This document shows, in pieces, positions 10,739 through 19,868 of a DNA stretch of 64,000 bases (position 1 is the stretch's first letter; every line of letters starts with the position of its first letter). The stretch is taken from assembly GCF_902158555.1 (NCBI RefSeq), contig NZ_CABGGS010000012.1, positions 482,880-546,879 of the forward strand, in the 5' to 3' direction. The stretch is from Klebsiella spallanzanii (lineage in GTDB: Bacteria; Pseudomonadota; Gammaproteobacteria; Enterobacterales; Enterobacteriaceae). Below the pieces are notes generated by a model. That model had not been told where the DNA came from. It did no database searches and saw nothing but the letters and a program-made list of their open reading frames with translations. The translations under genes were made by a program, and so were the position numbers.

Positions 10739-13057
10739 ATGAAAAAATTAACCATTGGTTTAATTGGTAATCCTAATTCCGGTAAGACAACGTTATTCAA
10801 CCAGCTCACCGGTGCGCGCCAGCGCGTCGGGAACTGGGCGGGGGTGACCGTTGAGCGTAAAGAGGGTGGTTTCAACACCACCGATCATCAGGTCACGCTG
10901 GTTGACCTTCCCGGCACCTATTCACTGACCACCATTTCCTCGCAAACGTCGCTGGATGAGCAGATTGCCTGCCACTATATTCTCAGCGGCGATGCTGACA
11001 TGCTGATTAACGTGGTCGACGCATCCAATCTGGAGCGTAACCTCTATCTGACTCTGCAATTGCTGGAGTTAGGCATTCCCTGCGTGGTCGCGCTGAATAT
11101 GCTCGATATTGCGGAAAAGCAGAAAATCCGCATTGATGTCGATGCTCTGGCTGCTCGCCTCGGGTGCCCGGTGATCCCGCTGGTTTCCACGCGCGGTCGT
11201 GGTATCGAAGCCTTAAAAATGGCTATCGACCGCCATCAGCAGAACCAGTCCATCGAACTGGTGCACTATCCGCAGCCGTTGCTGCGCGAAGCGGACAAGC
11301 TGGCGCAGGTTATGGCCGCGGATATCCCGCAGCGCCAGCGTCATTGGTTGGGAATGCAGATGCTGGAGGGGGACATTTATAGTCGCGCCTACGCCGGCGA
11401 TGCTGCCGACAAACTTGATATAGCCCTGGCGCATCTGAGCGAAGAGCTGGACGACCCGGCGCTGCATATCGCCGATGCCCGTTATCAAAGCATTGCTGCG
11501 ATTTGCGATGCCGTCAGCAATACCCTGACCGCCGAGCCCAGCCGTTTTACCGCAGCGATGGATAAAGTGATTCTCAACCGTTTCCTCGGGCTGCCGGTGT
11601 TCCTGTTCGTCATGTATCTGATGTTCTTACTGGCGATCAACATCGGCGGCGCGCTGCAGCCTATCTTTGACGCCGGTTCCGTCGCTATCTTTATCCACGG
11701 CATTCAGTGGATTGGCTATACGCTGCATTTCCCGGACTGGTTGACGGTTTTCCTCGCTCAGGGGATTGGCGGCGGTATCAATACCGTGCTGCCGCTGGTA
11801 CCGCAGATCGGTATGATGTACCTGTTCCTCTCTTTCCTTGAAGACTCCGGCTATATGGCGCGGGCGGCGTTTGTGATGGACCGCCTGATGCAGGCGCTGG
11901 GCCTGCCGGGGAAATCCTTCGTGCCGCTCATCGTCGGGTTCGGCTGCAACGTACCGTCGGTGATGGGGGCGCGTACTCTTGATGCCCCTCGCGAACGCCT
12001 GATGACCATCATGATGGCGCCGTTTATGTCCTGCGGCGCGCGGCTGGCGATCTTTGCCGTCTTTGCTGCTGCCTTCTTCGGCCAGAACGGCGCACTGGCA
12101 GTCTTTTCACTGTATGTGTTGGGGATTGTGATGGCGATTGCGACCGGCCTGATGCTGAAATACACCATTATGCGCGGCGAAGCTTCGCCGTTTGTGATGG
12201 AGCTGCCGGTGTATCACGTTCCTCACGTAAAGAGCCTGGTTATCCAGACCTGGCAGCGCCTGAAAGGCTTTGTACTGCGGGCGGGTAAAGTTATCGTCAT
12301 CGTCAGCATCTTCCTCAGTGCGCTGAACAGCTTCTCGCTGAGCGGTAAGATCGTCGATAACATCAACGACTCGGCGCTGGCATCGGTTAGCCGCGTGATT
12401 ACTCCAGTATTTAAGCCGATTGGCGTACATGAAGATAACTGGCAGGCGACCGTTGGCCTGTTTACCGGCGCGATGGCGAAGGAAGTGGTGGTCGGTACGC
12501 TGAACACGCTCTACACCGCCGAAGATATTCAGAATGAAGAGTTTAATCCGCAGGCGTTTAACCTTGGTGATGAACTGCTGGCGGCGGTGGATGAAACCTG
12601 GCAGAGCCTGAAAGACACCTTCAGCCTGAGCGTACTGGCGAACCCCATTGAGGCCAGCAAAGGCGATGGTGAAATGGAAACCGGCGCGATGGGCGTGATG
12701 GGCAGTAAATTCGGCAGCGCCGCTGCGGCGTACAGCTACCTGATTTTCGTTCTGCTCTATATTCCCTGCATTTCGGTCATGGGGGCGATTGCCCGCGAGT
12801 CGAGCCGCGGCTGGATGTCTTTCTCTATTCTGTGGGGCCTGAATATCGCCTATTCGCTCTCTACGCTGTACTACCAGACCGTCAGCTTCAGTCAGCATCC
12901 GCGCTATAGCCTGGTGTGCATTCTGGCAGTGGTGCTGTTTAATCTCGTGGTCTTTGGTCTGCTGCGCAGAGCGCGTAGCCGGGTGGACGTCTCGCTGCTG
13001 GCGACGCGCAAAACGCCGTCGTCCTGCTGTCAGAGTCCAGCTGGCGATTGCCACTAA
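10739..13057 (+). CDS. feoB: Ferrous iron permease FeoB
   Basis: Inner-membrane Fe(II) transporter with a GTPase domain. The 772 residues begin with the G domain: G1 GNPNSGKT, G3 DLPGTYSL and G4 NMLD. A helical GDI-like spacer leads into the membrane part, which contains two Gate motifs with conserved cysteines (VGFGCNVPSVMGAR and LLYIPCISVMGAIARE). The C-terminus SSCCQSPAGDCH is cysteine-rich, as in E. coli. The ATG at 10739 is preferred over an ATG two codons earlier. feoC follows after 9 bp. Confidence 0.97.
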   Translation: MKKLTIGLIGNPNSGKTTLFNQLTGARQRVGNWAGVTVERKEGGFNTTDHQVTLVDLPGTYSLTTISSQTSLDEQIACHYILSGDADMLINVVDASNLERNLYLTLQLLELGIPCVVALNMLDIAEKQKIRIDVDALAARLGCPVIPLVSTRGRGIEALKMAIDRHQQNQSIELVHYPQPLLREADKLAQVMAADIPQRQRHWLGMQMLEGDIYSRAYAGDAADKLDIALAHLSEELDDPALHIADARYQSIAAICDAVSNTLTAEPSRFTAAMDKVILNRFLGLPVFLFVMYLMFLLAINIGGALQPIFDAGSVAIFIHGIQWIGYTLHFPDWLTVFLAQGIGGGINTVLPLVPQIGMMYLFLSFLEDSGYMARAAFVMDRLMQALGLPGKSFVPLIVGFGCNVPSVMGARTLDAPRERLMTIMMAPFMSCGARLAIFAVFAAAFFGQNGALAVFSLYVLGIVMAIATGLMLKYTIMRGEASPFVMELPVYHVPHVKSLVIQTWQRLKGFVLRAGKVIVIVSIFLSALNSFSLSGKIVDNINDSALASVSRVITPVFKPIGVHEDNWQATVGLFTGAMAKEVVVGTLNTLYTAEDIQNEEFNPQAFNLGDELLAAVDETWQSLKDTFSLSVLANPIEASKGDGEMETGAMGVMGSKFGSAAAAYSYLIFVLLYIPCISVMGAIARESSRGWMSFSILWGLNIAYSLSTLYYQTVSFSQHPRYSLVCILAVVLFNLVVFGLLRRARSRVDVSLLATRKTPSSCCQSPAGDCH

Positions 13058-13066
13058 GGAGCGATG

Positions 13067-13303
13067 ATGGCGTCGTTAATTGAAGTTCGCGATATGCTGG
13101 CCCTGCAGGGGAGGATGGAGGCAACGCAGCTAAGCGCTCGTCTGCATACACCGCAGCCGCTGATCGACGCCATGTTGAGCCGCCTGGAAGCGATGGGTAA
13201 AGCGGTAAAAGTGACCGAAGATGCCGATGGCTGTCTTTCCGGCAGTTGCAAAAGCTGCCCGGAAGGCAAAGCCTGCCTGCGGGAGTGGTGGTCGCTGCGC
13301 TGA
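13067..13303 (+). CDS. feoC: FeoC, small winged-helix iron-sulfur protein of the feo operon
   Basis: A 78-residue protein with an N-terminal winged helix and four cysteines, C56, C61, C64 and C70, in [16 protein letters not shown]. In Klebsiella FeoC this set carries an oxygen-sensitive iron-sulfur cluster, and FeoC binds FeoB and protects it from FtsH proteolysis. The second of two adjacent ATGs is used to match the family length. Confidence 0.93.
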   Translation: MASLIEVRDMLALQGRMEATQLSARLHTPQPLIDAMLSRLEAMGKAVKVTEDADGCLSGSCKSCPEGKACLREWWSLR

Positions 13304-13322
13304 GAAGTATCCCTGCGCTTTT

Positions 13323-13414
13323 CCCGGAGGCGATGCTGCGCATCTGTCCGGGCTACGAGTTTGTGCGGTTTTAGGTCTGGTAGCCCGGACAGGCGCAACG
13401 CGCCGCCTCCGGGC
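13323..13414. repeat. REP pair after feoC
   Basis: Two facing GC-rich palindromic units (CCCGGAGGCGATGCTGCGCA and TAGCCCGGACAGGCGCAACG) lie between feoC and the convergent DUF1471 gene; likely an mRNA-end stabiliser. Confidence 0.85.
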
Positions 13415-13452
13415 CCTGGGCTGCAAGCGGGTCCTGAGACCCGCTTTCTGGC

Positions 13453-13722
13453 TTATTTGTAGACGTCCGCGTTAGCGTGAACCGTTTTTTCGTTCTTCTC
13501 GCCCGCAATCACCACAAAATAGGTGCCGCCCAGCTCATCTGCTTTTTTCGACAGATCGCGCTTCGCATCCATCGGTGAAGTCGTTCTTGAGGTGGTAATG
13601 GAACCGATTTTGGTCAGGTTCATCTTAGCCACTTCATCTTTTTGAATTTCCTTGGCGGCGAATGCGCCGAAGGACAGGGAGCCAATCACCAGAGATGCAA
13701 CAATTCCTGTAACAAGTTTCAT
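13453..13722 (-). CDS. DUF1471 (YdgH/BhsA/McbA) family periplasmic protein
   Basis: An 89-residue secreted protein. Residues 1-22 (MKLVTGIVASLVIGSLSFGAFA) are a signal peptide with an AFA cleavage site. The mature part shows the family pattern: a KIGSITTSR strand, a helix with DLSKKADELGG, then YFVVIAGEKNEKTVHANADVYK. Family members are linked to stress and biofilm, but no specific job can be given to this one. GGAGAG precedes the ATG. It stands alone between feoC and bioH. Confidence 0.85.
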   Translation of the reverse strand: MKLVTGIVASLVIGSLSFGAFAAKEIQKDEVAKMNLTKIGSITTSRTTSPMDAKRDLSKKADELGGTYFVVIAGEKNEKTVHANADVYK

Positions 13723-13831
13723 AGCCTCTACTCTCCATTAGGTTGTTTTTTTAGGTCGCGGGGAGACGTGAAATAGTCAACCACCGCAACAACCTAAGTA
13801 TTGCTGCACCCTGCGTTTTTACCATGTCCCG

Positions 13832-14614
13832 CTAAAAATATTTACTGACCTGAGCCTTCAGCTCTACCAGCGGTGCGCAAAACGCCTGCGGATGAGAAAT
13901 AAACGGCGCATGGGCGGCTTTATCGAAGACGATTGACTCACTATCAGGCCACAGGGCGTCGAGAACCGGGATGATTTTCCGCGGCACCAGACCGTCCAGC
14001 CGACCATAGATACGCAAAAAAGGCATATTGAGGGTGGTTAACGGCTGGCGTAAATCAGCGGTTTTAAGGATTTCCAGCCCGCCGTTTAAGACTTCCGGCG
14101 ATGGTATCGGTAGCGACAGCACCGTGCTTTTCAGCGTTCTGGCATCCTGACGCGCGCTCTCGGTTCCCATGGTTTGCAGCGCCAGAAAGCGCTCGACGGT
14201 GCGTTGAAAATCTTCGCTCAGTTGCTGCTGGAATCCGCTCAGCACCTCGGGCTTGATGCCGGGCCAGCTGTCGTGAGCGCTAAAACAGGGGGAAGAGGCG
14301 ACGGTGACCAGCGCCTGAACGCGTTCGGGGTGAGTTAATGCTATCTGGCTTGCCACCAGCCCGCCAAGGCTCCAGCCGAGCCAGATTGCCCGCTCCGGGG
14401 CGTTATCCAGCACCAACTGCGCCATCTCTTCCAGCGACAGAGCGCCAAAGCCGCCGCTGCGGCCATAGCCCGGCAGGTCGACGAGGTGCAGTGTAAAATG
14501 CGAGGCCAGTTCCGGCGTGATGCAATCCCACACTTGGGCATTCAGCCCCCATCCGTGCAGCAGCACAAGATGACAATTTCCTTCGCCCATGGTCTGCCAC
14601 CAGATCTCTTTCAT
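13832..14614 (-). CDS. bioH: Pimeloyl-ACP methyl ester carboxylesterase BioH
   Basis: Cleaves the methyl ester of pimeloyl-ACP, closing the disguised fatty-acid phase of biotin synthesis. The 260-residue alpha/beta hydrolase has nucleophile S82 in LGWSLGGL, the acid in [11 protein letters not shown] and the histidine in [21 protein letters not shown] supplies the oxyanion side. It is divergent from gntX with only 37 bp between starts, so the promoters must overlap. Confidence 0.95.
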   Translation of the reverse strand: MKEIWWQTMGEGNCHLVLLHGWGLNAQVWDCITPELASHFTLHLVDLPGYGRSGGFGALSLEEMAQLVLDNAPERAIWLGWSLGGLVASQIALTHPERVQALVTVASSPCFSAHDSWPGIKPEVLSGFQQQLSEDFQRTVERFLALQTMGTESARQDARTLKSTVLSLPIPSPEVLNGGLEILKTADLRQPLTTLNMPFLRIYGRLDGLVPRKIIPVLDALWPDSESIVFDKAAHAPFISHPQAFCAPLVELKAQVSKYF

Positions 14615-14651
14615 CAGCTACTGTTCTCTTTCCACCAATATGAGGGGAAAT

Positions 14652-15326
14652 ATGCTAACAGCACACAGCTTATGCTGGCTATGCCAAATGCCGCTGGCCA
14701 TTGCCCGCTGGGGGATCTGCTCGCGATGCGCGTCGGCGCTGCTGGCGTCCGTACCGCTTTGCCCGCAGTGTGGTCTGCCCGCACAGGCAAGCCTGTTGCC
14801 CTGCGGGCGGTGCCTGCAAAAACCGCCGCCGTGGCAGCGGCTGGTGGCGGTGAATGATTATCGACCGCCGCTGAGCGGCCTGATTCATCAGCTGAAATTC
14901 AATAAGCGGCCTGAGCTGGCTCCGGCGCTGGCGCGTTTACTGCTGTTGCGTATATACCAGAGCCGGGAGCTTCCTCGTCCGGATCGGATTATTAGCGTAC
15001 CTCTCTGGCAGCGCCGCCAGTGGAAGAGGGGGTTTAATCAGAGCGACCTGCTGTGCCGTCCGTTGGCCCGCTGGATGGGCTGTGACTGGCGCAGCAATGC
15101 GTTGACCCGACTGCGTCGTACCGCCACCCAGCACCAGCTCAGCGCCAGATTGCGCAAACAGAACCTGAAAAACGCCTTCCGGCTTGAATTGTCGGTACAA
15201 GGCCACCATATCGCCATTGTGGATGATGTCGTCACAACCGGAAGCACCGTCGCCGAGCTATCCCGCCTGCTTTTGCGAAACGGTGCCGCGACGGTTCAGG
15301 TATGGTGTATATGCCGTACCTTGTAG
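14652..15326 (+). CDS. gntX: GntX/ComF-family phosphoribosyltransferase-like protein
   Basis: A 224-residue protein with N-terminal zinc-finger-like cysteine pairs (CWLC, CSRC, CPQC, CGRC) and a C-terminal phosphoribosyltransferase-like domain with the PRPP-loop motif VIVDDVVTTGSTVAE-type sequence (IAIVDDVVTTGSTVAEL). Relatives include ComFC of competent bacteria. Despite the name, a role in gluconate use is not well shown. The start is the ATG after GAGGGGAA; a longer frame from 14589 would overlap bioH. Confidence 0.9.
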   Translation: MLTAHSLCWLCQMPLAIARWGICSRCASALLASVPLCPQCGLPAQASLLPCGRCLQKPPPWQRLVAVNDYRPPLSGLIHQLKFNKRPELAPALARLLLLRIYQSRELPRPDRIISVPLWQRRQWKRGFNQSDLLCRPLARWMGCDWRSNALTRLRRTATQHQLSARLRKQNLKNAFRLELSVQGHHIAIVDDVVTTGSTVAELSRLLLRNGAATVQVWCICRTL

Positions 15327-15384
15327 ACCCCTGCTGATGGGCGTATTATAACCCAGTAAAATAGTCAACTATTAGGCCAACGCT

Positions 15385-15960
15385 ATGATCCGTATTTCCG
15401 ATGCTGCACAAGCGCACTTTGCCAAACTGCTGGCAAATCAGGAAGAAGGGACACAAATTCGCGTATTTGTGATCAATCCCGGCACCCCAAACGCCGAGTG
15501 CGGTGTTTCCTACTGTCCACCGGATGCGGTGGAGGATTCCGATACTGCGCTGAAGTTTGAGCAACTCACCGCTTATGTCGATGAACTTAGCGCGCCGTAC
15601 CTGGAAGACGCTGAAATCGATTTTGTTACCGACCAGTTAGGCTCTCAGCTGACGCTGAAAGCGCCAAATGCCAAGATGCGCAAAGTTTCTGACGACGCGC
15701 CGCTGATGGAGCGCGTCGAATATTTGCTGCAATCGCAGATTAACCCGCAGCTGGCCGGTCATGGCGGTCGGGTTTCGCTGATGGAAATCACCGAAGATGG
15801 CCTGGCGATTCTGCAGTTTGGCGGCGGCTGTAACGGCTGCTCTATGGTCGATGTTACCCTGAAAGAGGGGATCGAAAAGCAGTTGCTGAACGAATTCCCT
15901 GAACTGAAAGGCGTTCGCGATCTGACCGAACACCAGCGCGGCGAACACTCCTACTACTAG
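15385..15960 (+). CDS. nfuA: Fe-S biogenesis protein NfuA
   Basis: Carries and delivers [4Fe-4S] clusters to target enzymes under iron or oxidative stress. The 191 residues match E. coli. An N-terminal degenerate A-type carrier domain (residues 1 to about 95) lacks the full cysteine set; the Nfu domain holds C149 and C152 in [14 protein letters not shown], which bind the cluster at a dimer interface. Confidence 0.96.
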   Translation: MIRISDAAQAHFAKLLANQEEGTQIRVFVINPGTPNAECGVSYCPPDAVEDSDTALKFEQLTAYVDELSAPYLEDAEIDFVTDQLGSQLTLKAPNAKMRKVSDDAPLMERVEYLLQSQINPQLAGHGGRVSLMEITEDGLAILQFGGGCNGCSMVDVTLKEGIEKQLLNEFPELKGVRDLTEHQRGEHSYY

Positions 15961-15969
15961 TTCTCCTCC

Positions 15970-15995
15970 GCCCGGCAGCCGTATCGCTGTCGGGC
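15970..15995 (+). terminator. Terminator-like hairpin after nfuA
   Basis: GCCCGGCAGC pairs with GCTGTCGGGC (one G-T pair) around a 6-nt loop, followed by a pyrimidine-rich stretch, CGCTCTTCTT, instead of a clean T-run. Confidence 0.6.
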
Positions 15996-16078
15996 CGCTC
16001 TTCTTATGTTACCGCACAAAATTCCCCGCAAAGCAACCCGGCAAAAACCCGGGAAAGAGTATGACTTAAGTCTCATAT

Positions 16079-16106
16079 TTGAAATTTCCTCTCTTAAGGA
16101 TATTCT
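16079..16106 (+). promoter_or_regulatory. Putative sigma-70 promoter of gntT
   Basis: TTGAAA and TATTCT are separated by 16 bp. The predicted start site falls a few bases before the first GntR operator, which fits the known arrangement in E. coli gntT, where an operator begins just after the start site. Confidence 0.5.
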
Positions 16107-16116
16107 CAATCACGGC

Positions 16117-16132
16117 ATGTTACCCGTATCAT
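16117..16132. promoter_or_regulatory. GntR operator 1 of gntT
   Basis: ATGTTACCCGTATCAT is an inverted repeat close to the GntR consensus ATGTTA-N4-TAACAT. Gluconate would release GntR from it. Confidence 0.75.
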
Positions 16133-16140
16133 TCATGTCA

Positions 16141-16235
16141 GACGCCACAGACAAAAAAATAGCCAGCTATCCTTTCTCTGGGTAAGGATAAAGCCAGCTT
16201 CTACGGCGTCAGACATTTTTTGTTCCGGTCGGAAC
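16141..16235 (+). other. Structured leader of gntT, possible attenuator
   Basis: In the 334-bp gap before gntT, GACGCC (16141) pairs with GGCGTC (16205-16210). Inside lies a second perfect stem, TATCCTT with AAGGATA (16168-16174 and 16184-16190), and six Ts follow at 16216-16221. Right after comes another perfect hairpin, GTTCCG/CGGAAC (16222-16235). This could terminate early transcripts or yield a short RNA; the T-run starts five bases after the outer stem, so termination efficiency is uncertain. Confidence 0.45.
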
Positions 16236-16260
16236 GGATGAAGTCAATGTTGAAACTATG

Positions 16261-16276
16261 ACGTTACCCATAACAA
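16261..16276. promoter_or_regulatory. GntR operator 2 of gntT
   Basis: ACGTTACCCATAACAA is a second GntR-like site, about 144 bp after the first and 19 bp before the gntT ATG. Paired sites suggest looping, as proposed for E. coli gntT. Confidence 0.7.
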
Positions 16277-16294
16277 ATTAAGGCCAGGTAAATC

Positions 16295-17611
16295 ATGCCA
16301 TTAGTCATCGTTGCTATCGGGGTTGCCCTGTTATTGTTGCTGATGATCCGTTTCAAGCTGAACGGGTTCATCGCTCTGGTTCTGGTGGCACTTGCCGTCG
16401 GGCTTATGCAGGGCATGCCTCTGGATAAAGTTATCGTATCCATCAAAAACGGCGTAGGGGGAACCCTCGGCAGCCTCGCGCTGATCATGGGCTTCGGCGC
16501 CATGCTCGGTAAAATGCTGGCGGACTGCGGCGGCGCGCAGCGCATTGCCACCACGCTGATTGCCAAATTTGGTAAAAAACATATTCAATGGGCGGTTGTG
16601 CTGACAGGTTTTACCGTCGGCTTTGCCCTGTTCTATGAAGTGGGCTTCGTACTGATGCTGCCGCTGGTGTTTACCATTGCCGCATCCGCTGGTATCCCGC
16701 TGCTCTACATTGGCGTACCGATGGCGGCTGCGCTCTCCGTGACGCACGGCTTCCTGCCTCCGCACCCGGGACCGACGGCGATTGCCACTATTTTCCATGC
16801 CGACATGGGTAAAACCCTGCTGTTCGGTACCATTTTGGCGATCCCGACGGTCATTCTGGCAGGTCCGGTTTACGCGCGTTTCCTGAAAGGCATCGATAAG
16901 CCGATTCCGGAAGGGCTGCATAACCCGAAAACGTTCACTGAAGAAGAGATGCCGGGCTTTGGCGTCAGCGTCTGGACCTCTCTGGTACCGGTTATTCTGA
17001 TGGCGATGCGCGCTGTGGCTGAGATGGTTCTGCCGAAAGGCCACGCCTTCCTGCCGGTGGCGGAATTCTTCGGCGACCCGGTGATGGCGACGCTGATTGC
17101 GGTGCTGATTGCGCTGTTCACTTTCGGTCTCAATCGCGGTCGTTCAATGGAGCAGATTAACGATACGCTGACCTCTTCAATCAAAATTATCGCCATGATG
17201 CTGCTGATCATCGGCGGCGGCGGTGCCTTTAAGCAGGTATTGGTTGATAGCGGCATGGACAAATACATTGCTTCTATCATGCATGAATCCAACATGTCTC
17301 CGCTGTTTATGGCGTGGTCGATTGCTGCGGTACTGCGTATCGCGCTGGGTTCGGCGACCGTTGCGGCTATCACCGCAGGCGGTATCGCTGCGCCGCTGAT
17401 CGCCACCACCGGCGTGAGCCCGGAACTGATGGTTATCGCCGTTGGCTCCGGTAGCGTTATCTTCTCTCACGTTAACGATCCGGGTTTCTGGCTGTTTAAA
17501 GAGTACTTCAACCTGACCATCGGTGAGACCATCAAGTCGTGGTCGATGCTGGAAACCATTATCTCAGTGTGCGGTCTGATTGGCTGCCTGCTGCTGGGGA
17601 TGGTGGTATAA
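16295..17611 (+). CDS. gntT: High-affinity gluconate:proton symporter GntT
   Basis: A 438-residue inner-membrane permease of the GntP family with about 12-14 hydrophobic segments. Recognisable family blocks are GFGAMLGKMLADCGGAQRIA, EVGFVLMLPLVF, HGFLPPHPGPTAIA and SGSVIFSHVNDPGFWLFKEY. The operators upstream support gluconate induction. In K-12, from memory, malQ follows gntT; here prlC does. Confidence 0.96.
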   Translation: MPLVIVAIGVALLLLLMIRFKLNGFIALVLVALAVGLMQGMPLDKVIVSIKNGVGGTLGSLALIMGFGAMLGKMLADCGGAQRIATTLIAKFGKKHIQWAVVLTGFTVGFALFYEVGFVLMLPLVFTIAASAGIPLLYIGVPMAAALSVTHGFLPPHPGPTAIATIFHADMGKTLLFGTILAIPTVILAGPVYARFLKGIDKPIPEGLHNPKTFTEEEMPGFGVSVWTSLVPVILMAMRAVAEMVLPKGHAFLPVAEFFGDPVMATLIAVLIALFTFGLNRGRSMEQINDTLTSSIKIIAMMLLIIGGGGAFKQVLVDSGMDKYIASIMHESNMSPLFMAWSIAAVLRIALGSATVAAITAGGIAAPLIATTGVSPELMVIAVGSGSVIFSHVNDPGFWLFKEYFNLTIGETIKSWSMLETIISVCGLIGCLLLGMVV

Positions 17612-17632
17612 ACGAGTCATCAGCATAAAATG

Positions 17633-17666
17633 AGCCGGGTAGCCGCAATGCTAACCCGGCTTTTTT
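17633..17666 (+). terminator. Rho-independent terminator of gntT
   Basis: AGCCGGGT pairs with ACCCGGCT around a 13-nt loop and is followed by TTTTTT. Confidence 0.9.
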
Positions 17667-17729
17667 ATGCGCAATAACCACAATGGTCAGGCTTATCGCA
17701 GTAATACCCGGTTCTGCACCGTGCCTGAC

Positions 17730-17759
17730 ATTGAAATTCACCCAACTATCCCCCATTCT
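17730..17759 (+). promoter_or_regulatory. Heat-shock (sigma-32) promoter of prlC
   Basis: ATTGAAA, then CCCCCATTCT after 13 bp, matches the sigma-32 form CTTGAAA-N(11-16)-CCCCATnT almost completely. prlC is a known heat-shock gene in E. coli. The cognate factor RpoH is encoded at 58306-59160. Confidence 0.8.
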
Positions 17760-17821
17760 AGATCTCATGCTACAGCGCCGGACGCGCGCTTCATTTACCC
17801 TTTTCAACAGGACTGCGCAAT

Positions 17822-19864
17822 ATGACCAATCCATTACTGACGCCTTTTTTATTGCCGCCATTTTCTGCAATCAAACCCGAGCACGTGGTCCCTGCGGTCA
17901 CCAAAGCGCTGGATGATTGCCGGGCGGCTGTAGAGAGCGCGGTGGCGCAAGGGGCGCCGTACACTTGGGAAAATCTTTGCCAGCCGCTGGCGGAAGTTGA
18001 CGACGTGCTGGGGCGTATCTTTTCGCCGGTCAGCCATCTGAATTCGGTCAAAAATAGCCCGGAACTGCGCGAAGCCTACGAGCAAACCCTGCCGCTCCTC
18101 TCTGAATACAGTACTTGGGTTGGGCAGCATGAAGGTCTGTATAAAGCCTACCGTGACCTGCGCGACGGCGATCATTACGCCACTCTGAATACCGCGCAGA
18201 AAAAAGCGGTGGATAACGCGCTGCGTGATTTTGAACTCTCCGGTATTGGTCTGGAGAAAGAGCAGCAGAAACGCTATGGCGAAATCGCCGCGCGCCTGTC
18301 CGAGTTGGGCAATCAGTACAGCAACAATGTGCTCGACGCGACCATGGGCTGGACGAAGCTGATTACCGATGAAGCCGAACTTTCCGGGATGCCGGAAAGC
18401 GCGCTGGCCGCCGCCAAGGCCCAGGCTGAAGCCAAAGAGCAGGAAGGCTATCTGCTAACCCTGGATATCCCGAGCTATCTGCCGGTGATGACTTATTGCG
18501 ACAATCAAGCGCTGCGTGAAGAGCTGTATCGCGCTTACTCTACCCGCGCCTCTGACCAGGGGCCGAATGCTGGTAAATGGGATAACAGCCCGGTGATGGC
18601 GGAAATTCTCGCGCTGCGCCATGAGCTGGCACAGCTGCTGGGATTCGATAGCTATGCCGATAAATCACTCGCGACCAAAATGGCGGAAAACCCGCAGCAG
18701 GTACTCGACTTCCTGACCGACCTGGCTAAACGCGCCCGTCCGCAGGGTGAGAAAGAGCTGGCCCAGCTGCGCGCCTTCGCCAAAGCTGAATTTGGCGTTG
18801 ACGAACTGCAGCCGTGGGATATCGCATACTATAGCGAAAAACAGAAACAGCATCTGTACAGCATCAGCGACGAGCAGCTGCGTCCGTATTTCCCGGAAAA
18901 CAAAGCCGTTAACGGACTGTTCGAGGTGGTTAAGCGCATTTACGGCATTACCGCTAAAGAGCGTACCGATGTTGATGTCTGGCATCCGGAAGTACGTTTC
19001 TTTGAACTGTACGATGAAAACAATGAGCTGCGCGGTAGCTTCTACCTCGATCTCTATGCCCGCGAACACAAACGCGGCGGGGCATGGATGGACGACTGCG
19101 TCGGCCAGATGCGCAAGCTCGATGGTTCGCTGCAAAAGCCGGTTGCTTATCTGACCTGTAACTTCAACCGTCCGGTGAACGGCAAACCGGCGCTGTTTAC
19201 CCACGATGAAGTGATCACCTTGTTTCACGAGTTCGGCCACGGTCTGCACCATATGCTGACCCGTGTCGATACTGCCGGCGTTTCCGGCATTAGTGGGGTA
19301 CCGTGGGATGCGGTCGAGCTGCCGAGCCAGTTTATGGAAAACTGGTGCTGGGAGCCGGAAGCGCTGGCATTTATCTCCGGTCACTATGAAACCGGCGAAC
19401 CGCTGCCAAAAGAGCTGCTGGAGAAAATGCTGGCGGCGAAAAATTACCAGGCGGCGATGTTTATCCTGCGCCAGCTGGAGTTTGGCCTGTTCGACTTCCG
19501 CCTGCATGCGGAATTCAGCCCGCAGCAGGGGGCTAAAATCCTCGAAACGCTGGCAGAAATTAAACAGCAGGTCGCGTTGATTCCTGGGCCATCGTGGGGA
19601 CGTTTCCCACATGCTTTCAGCCACATTTTTGCCGGTGGCTATGCGGCGGGTTACTACAGCTATCTGTGGGCCGACGTGCTGGCGGCGGACGCCTTCTCAC
19701 GTTTCGAAGAGGAAGGGATCTTCAACCGCGAAACCGGTCAGTCGTTCCTCGACAATATTCTTAGCCGCGGTGGTTCCGAAGAGCCAATGGTGCTGTTCAA
19801 ACGCTTCCGTGGTCGCGAACCGCAGCTGGACGCGATGCTTGAGCATTACGGGATCAAAGGCTGA
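17822..19864 (+). CDS. prlC: Oligopeptidase A
   Basis: Cytosolic zinc metallopeptidase of the M3 family that degrades signal peptides and other short peptides. 680 residues, as in E. coli. The zinc motif HEFGH occupies residues 469-473 (H469, E470, H473) and is followed by the third-ligand region SQFMENWCWE. rsmJ follows after 4 bp, so the two are co-transcribed, as in E. coli. Confidence 0.97.
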   Translation: MTNPLLTPFLLPPFSAIKPEHVVPAVTKALDDCRAAVESAVAQGAPYTWENLCQPLAEVDDVLGRIFSPVSHLNSVKNSPELREAYEQTLPLLSEYSTWVGQHEGLYKAYRDLRDGDHYATLNTAQKKAVDNALRDFELSGIGLEKEQQKRYGEIAARLSELGNQYSNNVLDATMGWTKLITDEAELSGMPESALAAAKAQAEAKEQEGYLLTLDIPSYLPVMTYCDNQALREELYRAYSTRASDQGPNAGKWDNSPVMAEILALRHELAQLLGFDSYADKSLATKMAENPQQVLDFLTDLAKRARPQGEKELAQLRAFAKAEFGVDELQPWDIAYYSEKQKQHLYSISDEQLRPYFPENKAVNGLFEVVKRIYGITAKERTDVDVWHPEVRFFELYDENNELRGSFYLDLYAREHKRGGAWMDDCVGQMRKLDGSLQKPVAYLTCNFNRPVNGKPALFTHDEVITLFHEFGHGLHHMLTRVDTAGVSGISGVPWDAVELPSQFMENWCWEPEALAFISGHYETGEPLPKELLEKMLAAKNYQAAMFILRQLEFGLFDFRLHAEFSPQQGAKILETLAEIKQQVALIPGPSWGRFPHAFSHIFAGGYAAGYYSYLWADVLAADAFSRFEEEGIFNRETGQSFLDNILSRGGSEEPMVLFKRFRGREPQLDAMLEHYGIKG

Positions 19865-19868
19865 TTGA

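Noticed and set aside
12107..13054. 315-residue antisense frame inside feoB
   Set aside because: Shadow of a well-conserved gene; composition is odd (Arg, His, Gln rich) as expected from reversed codons.
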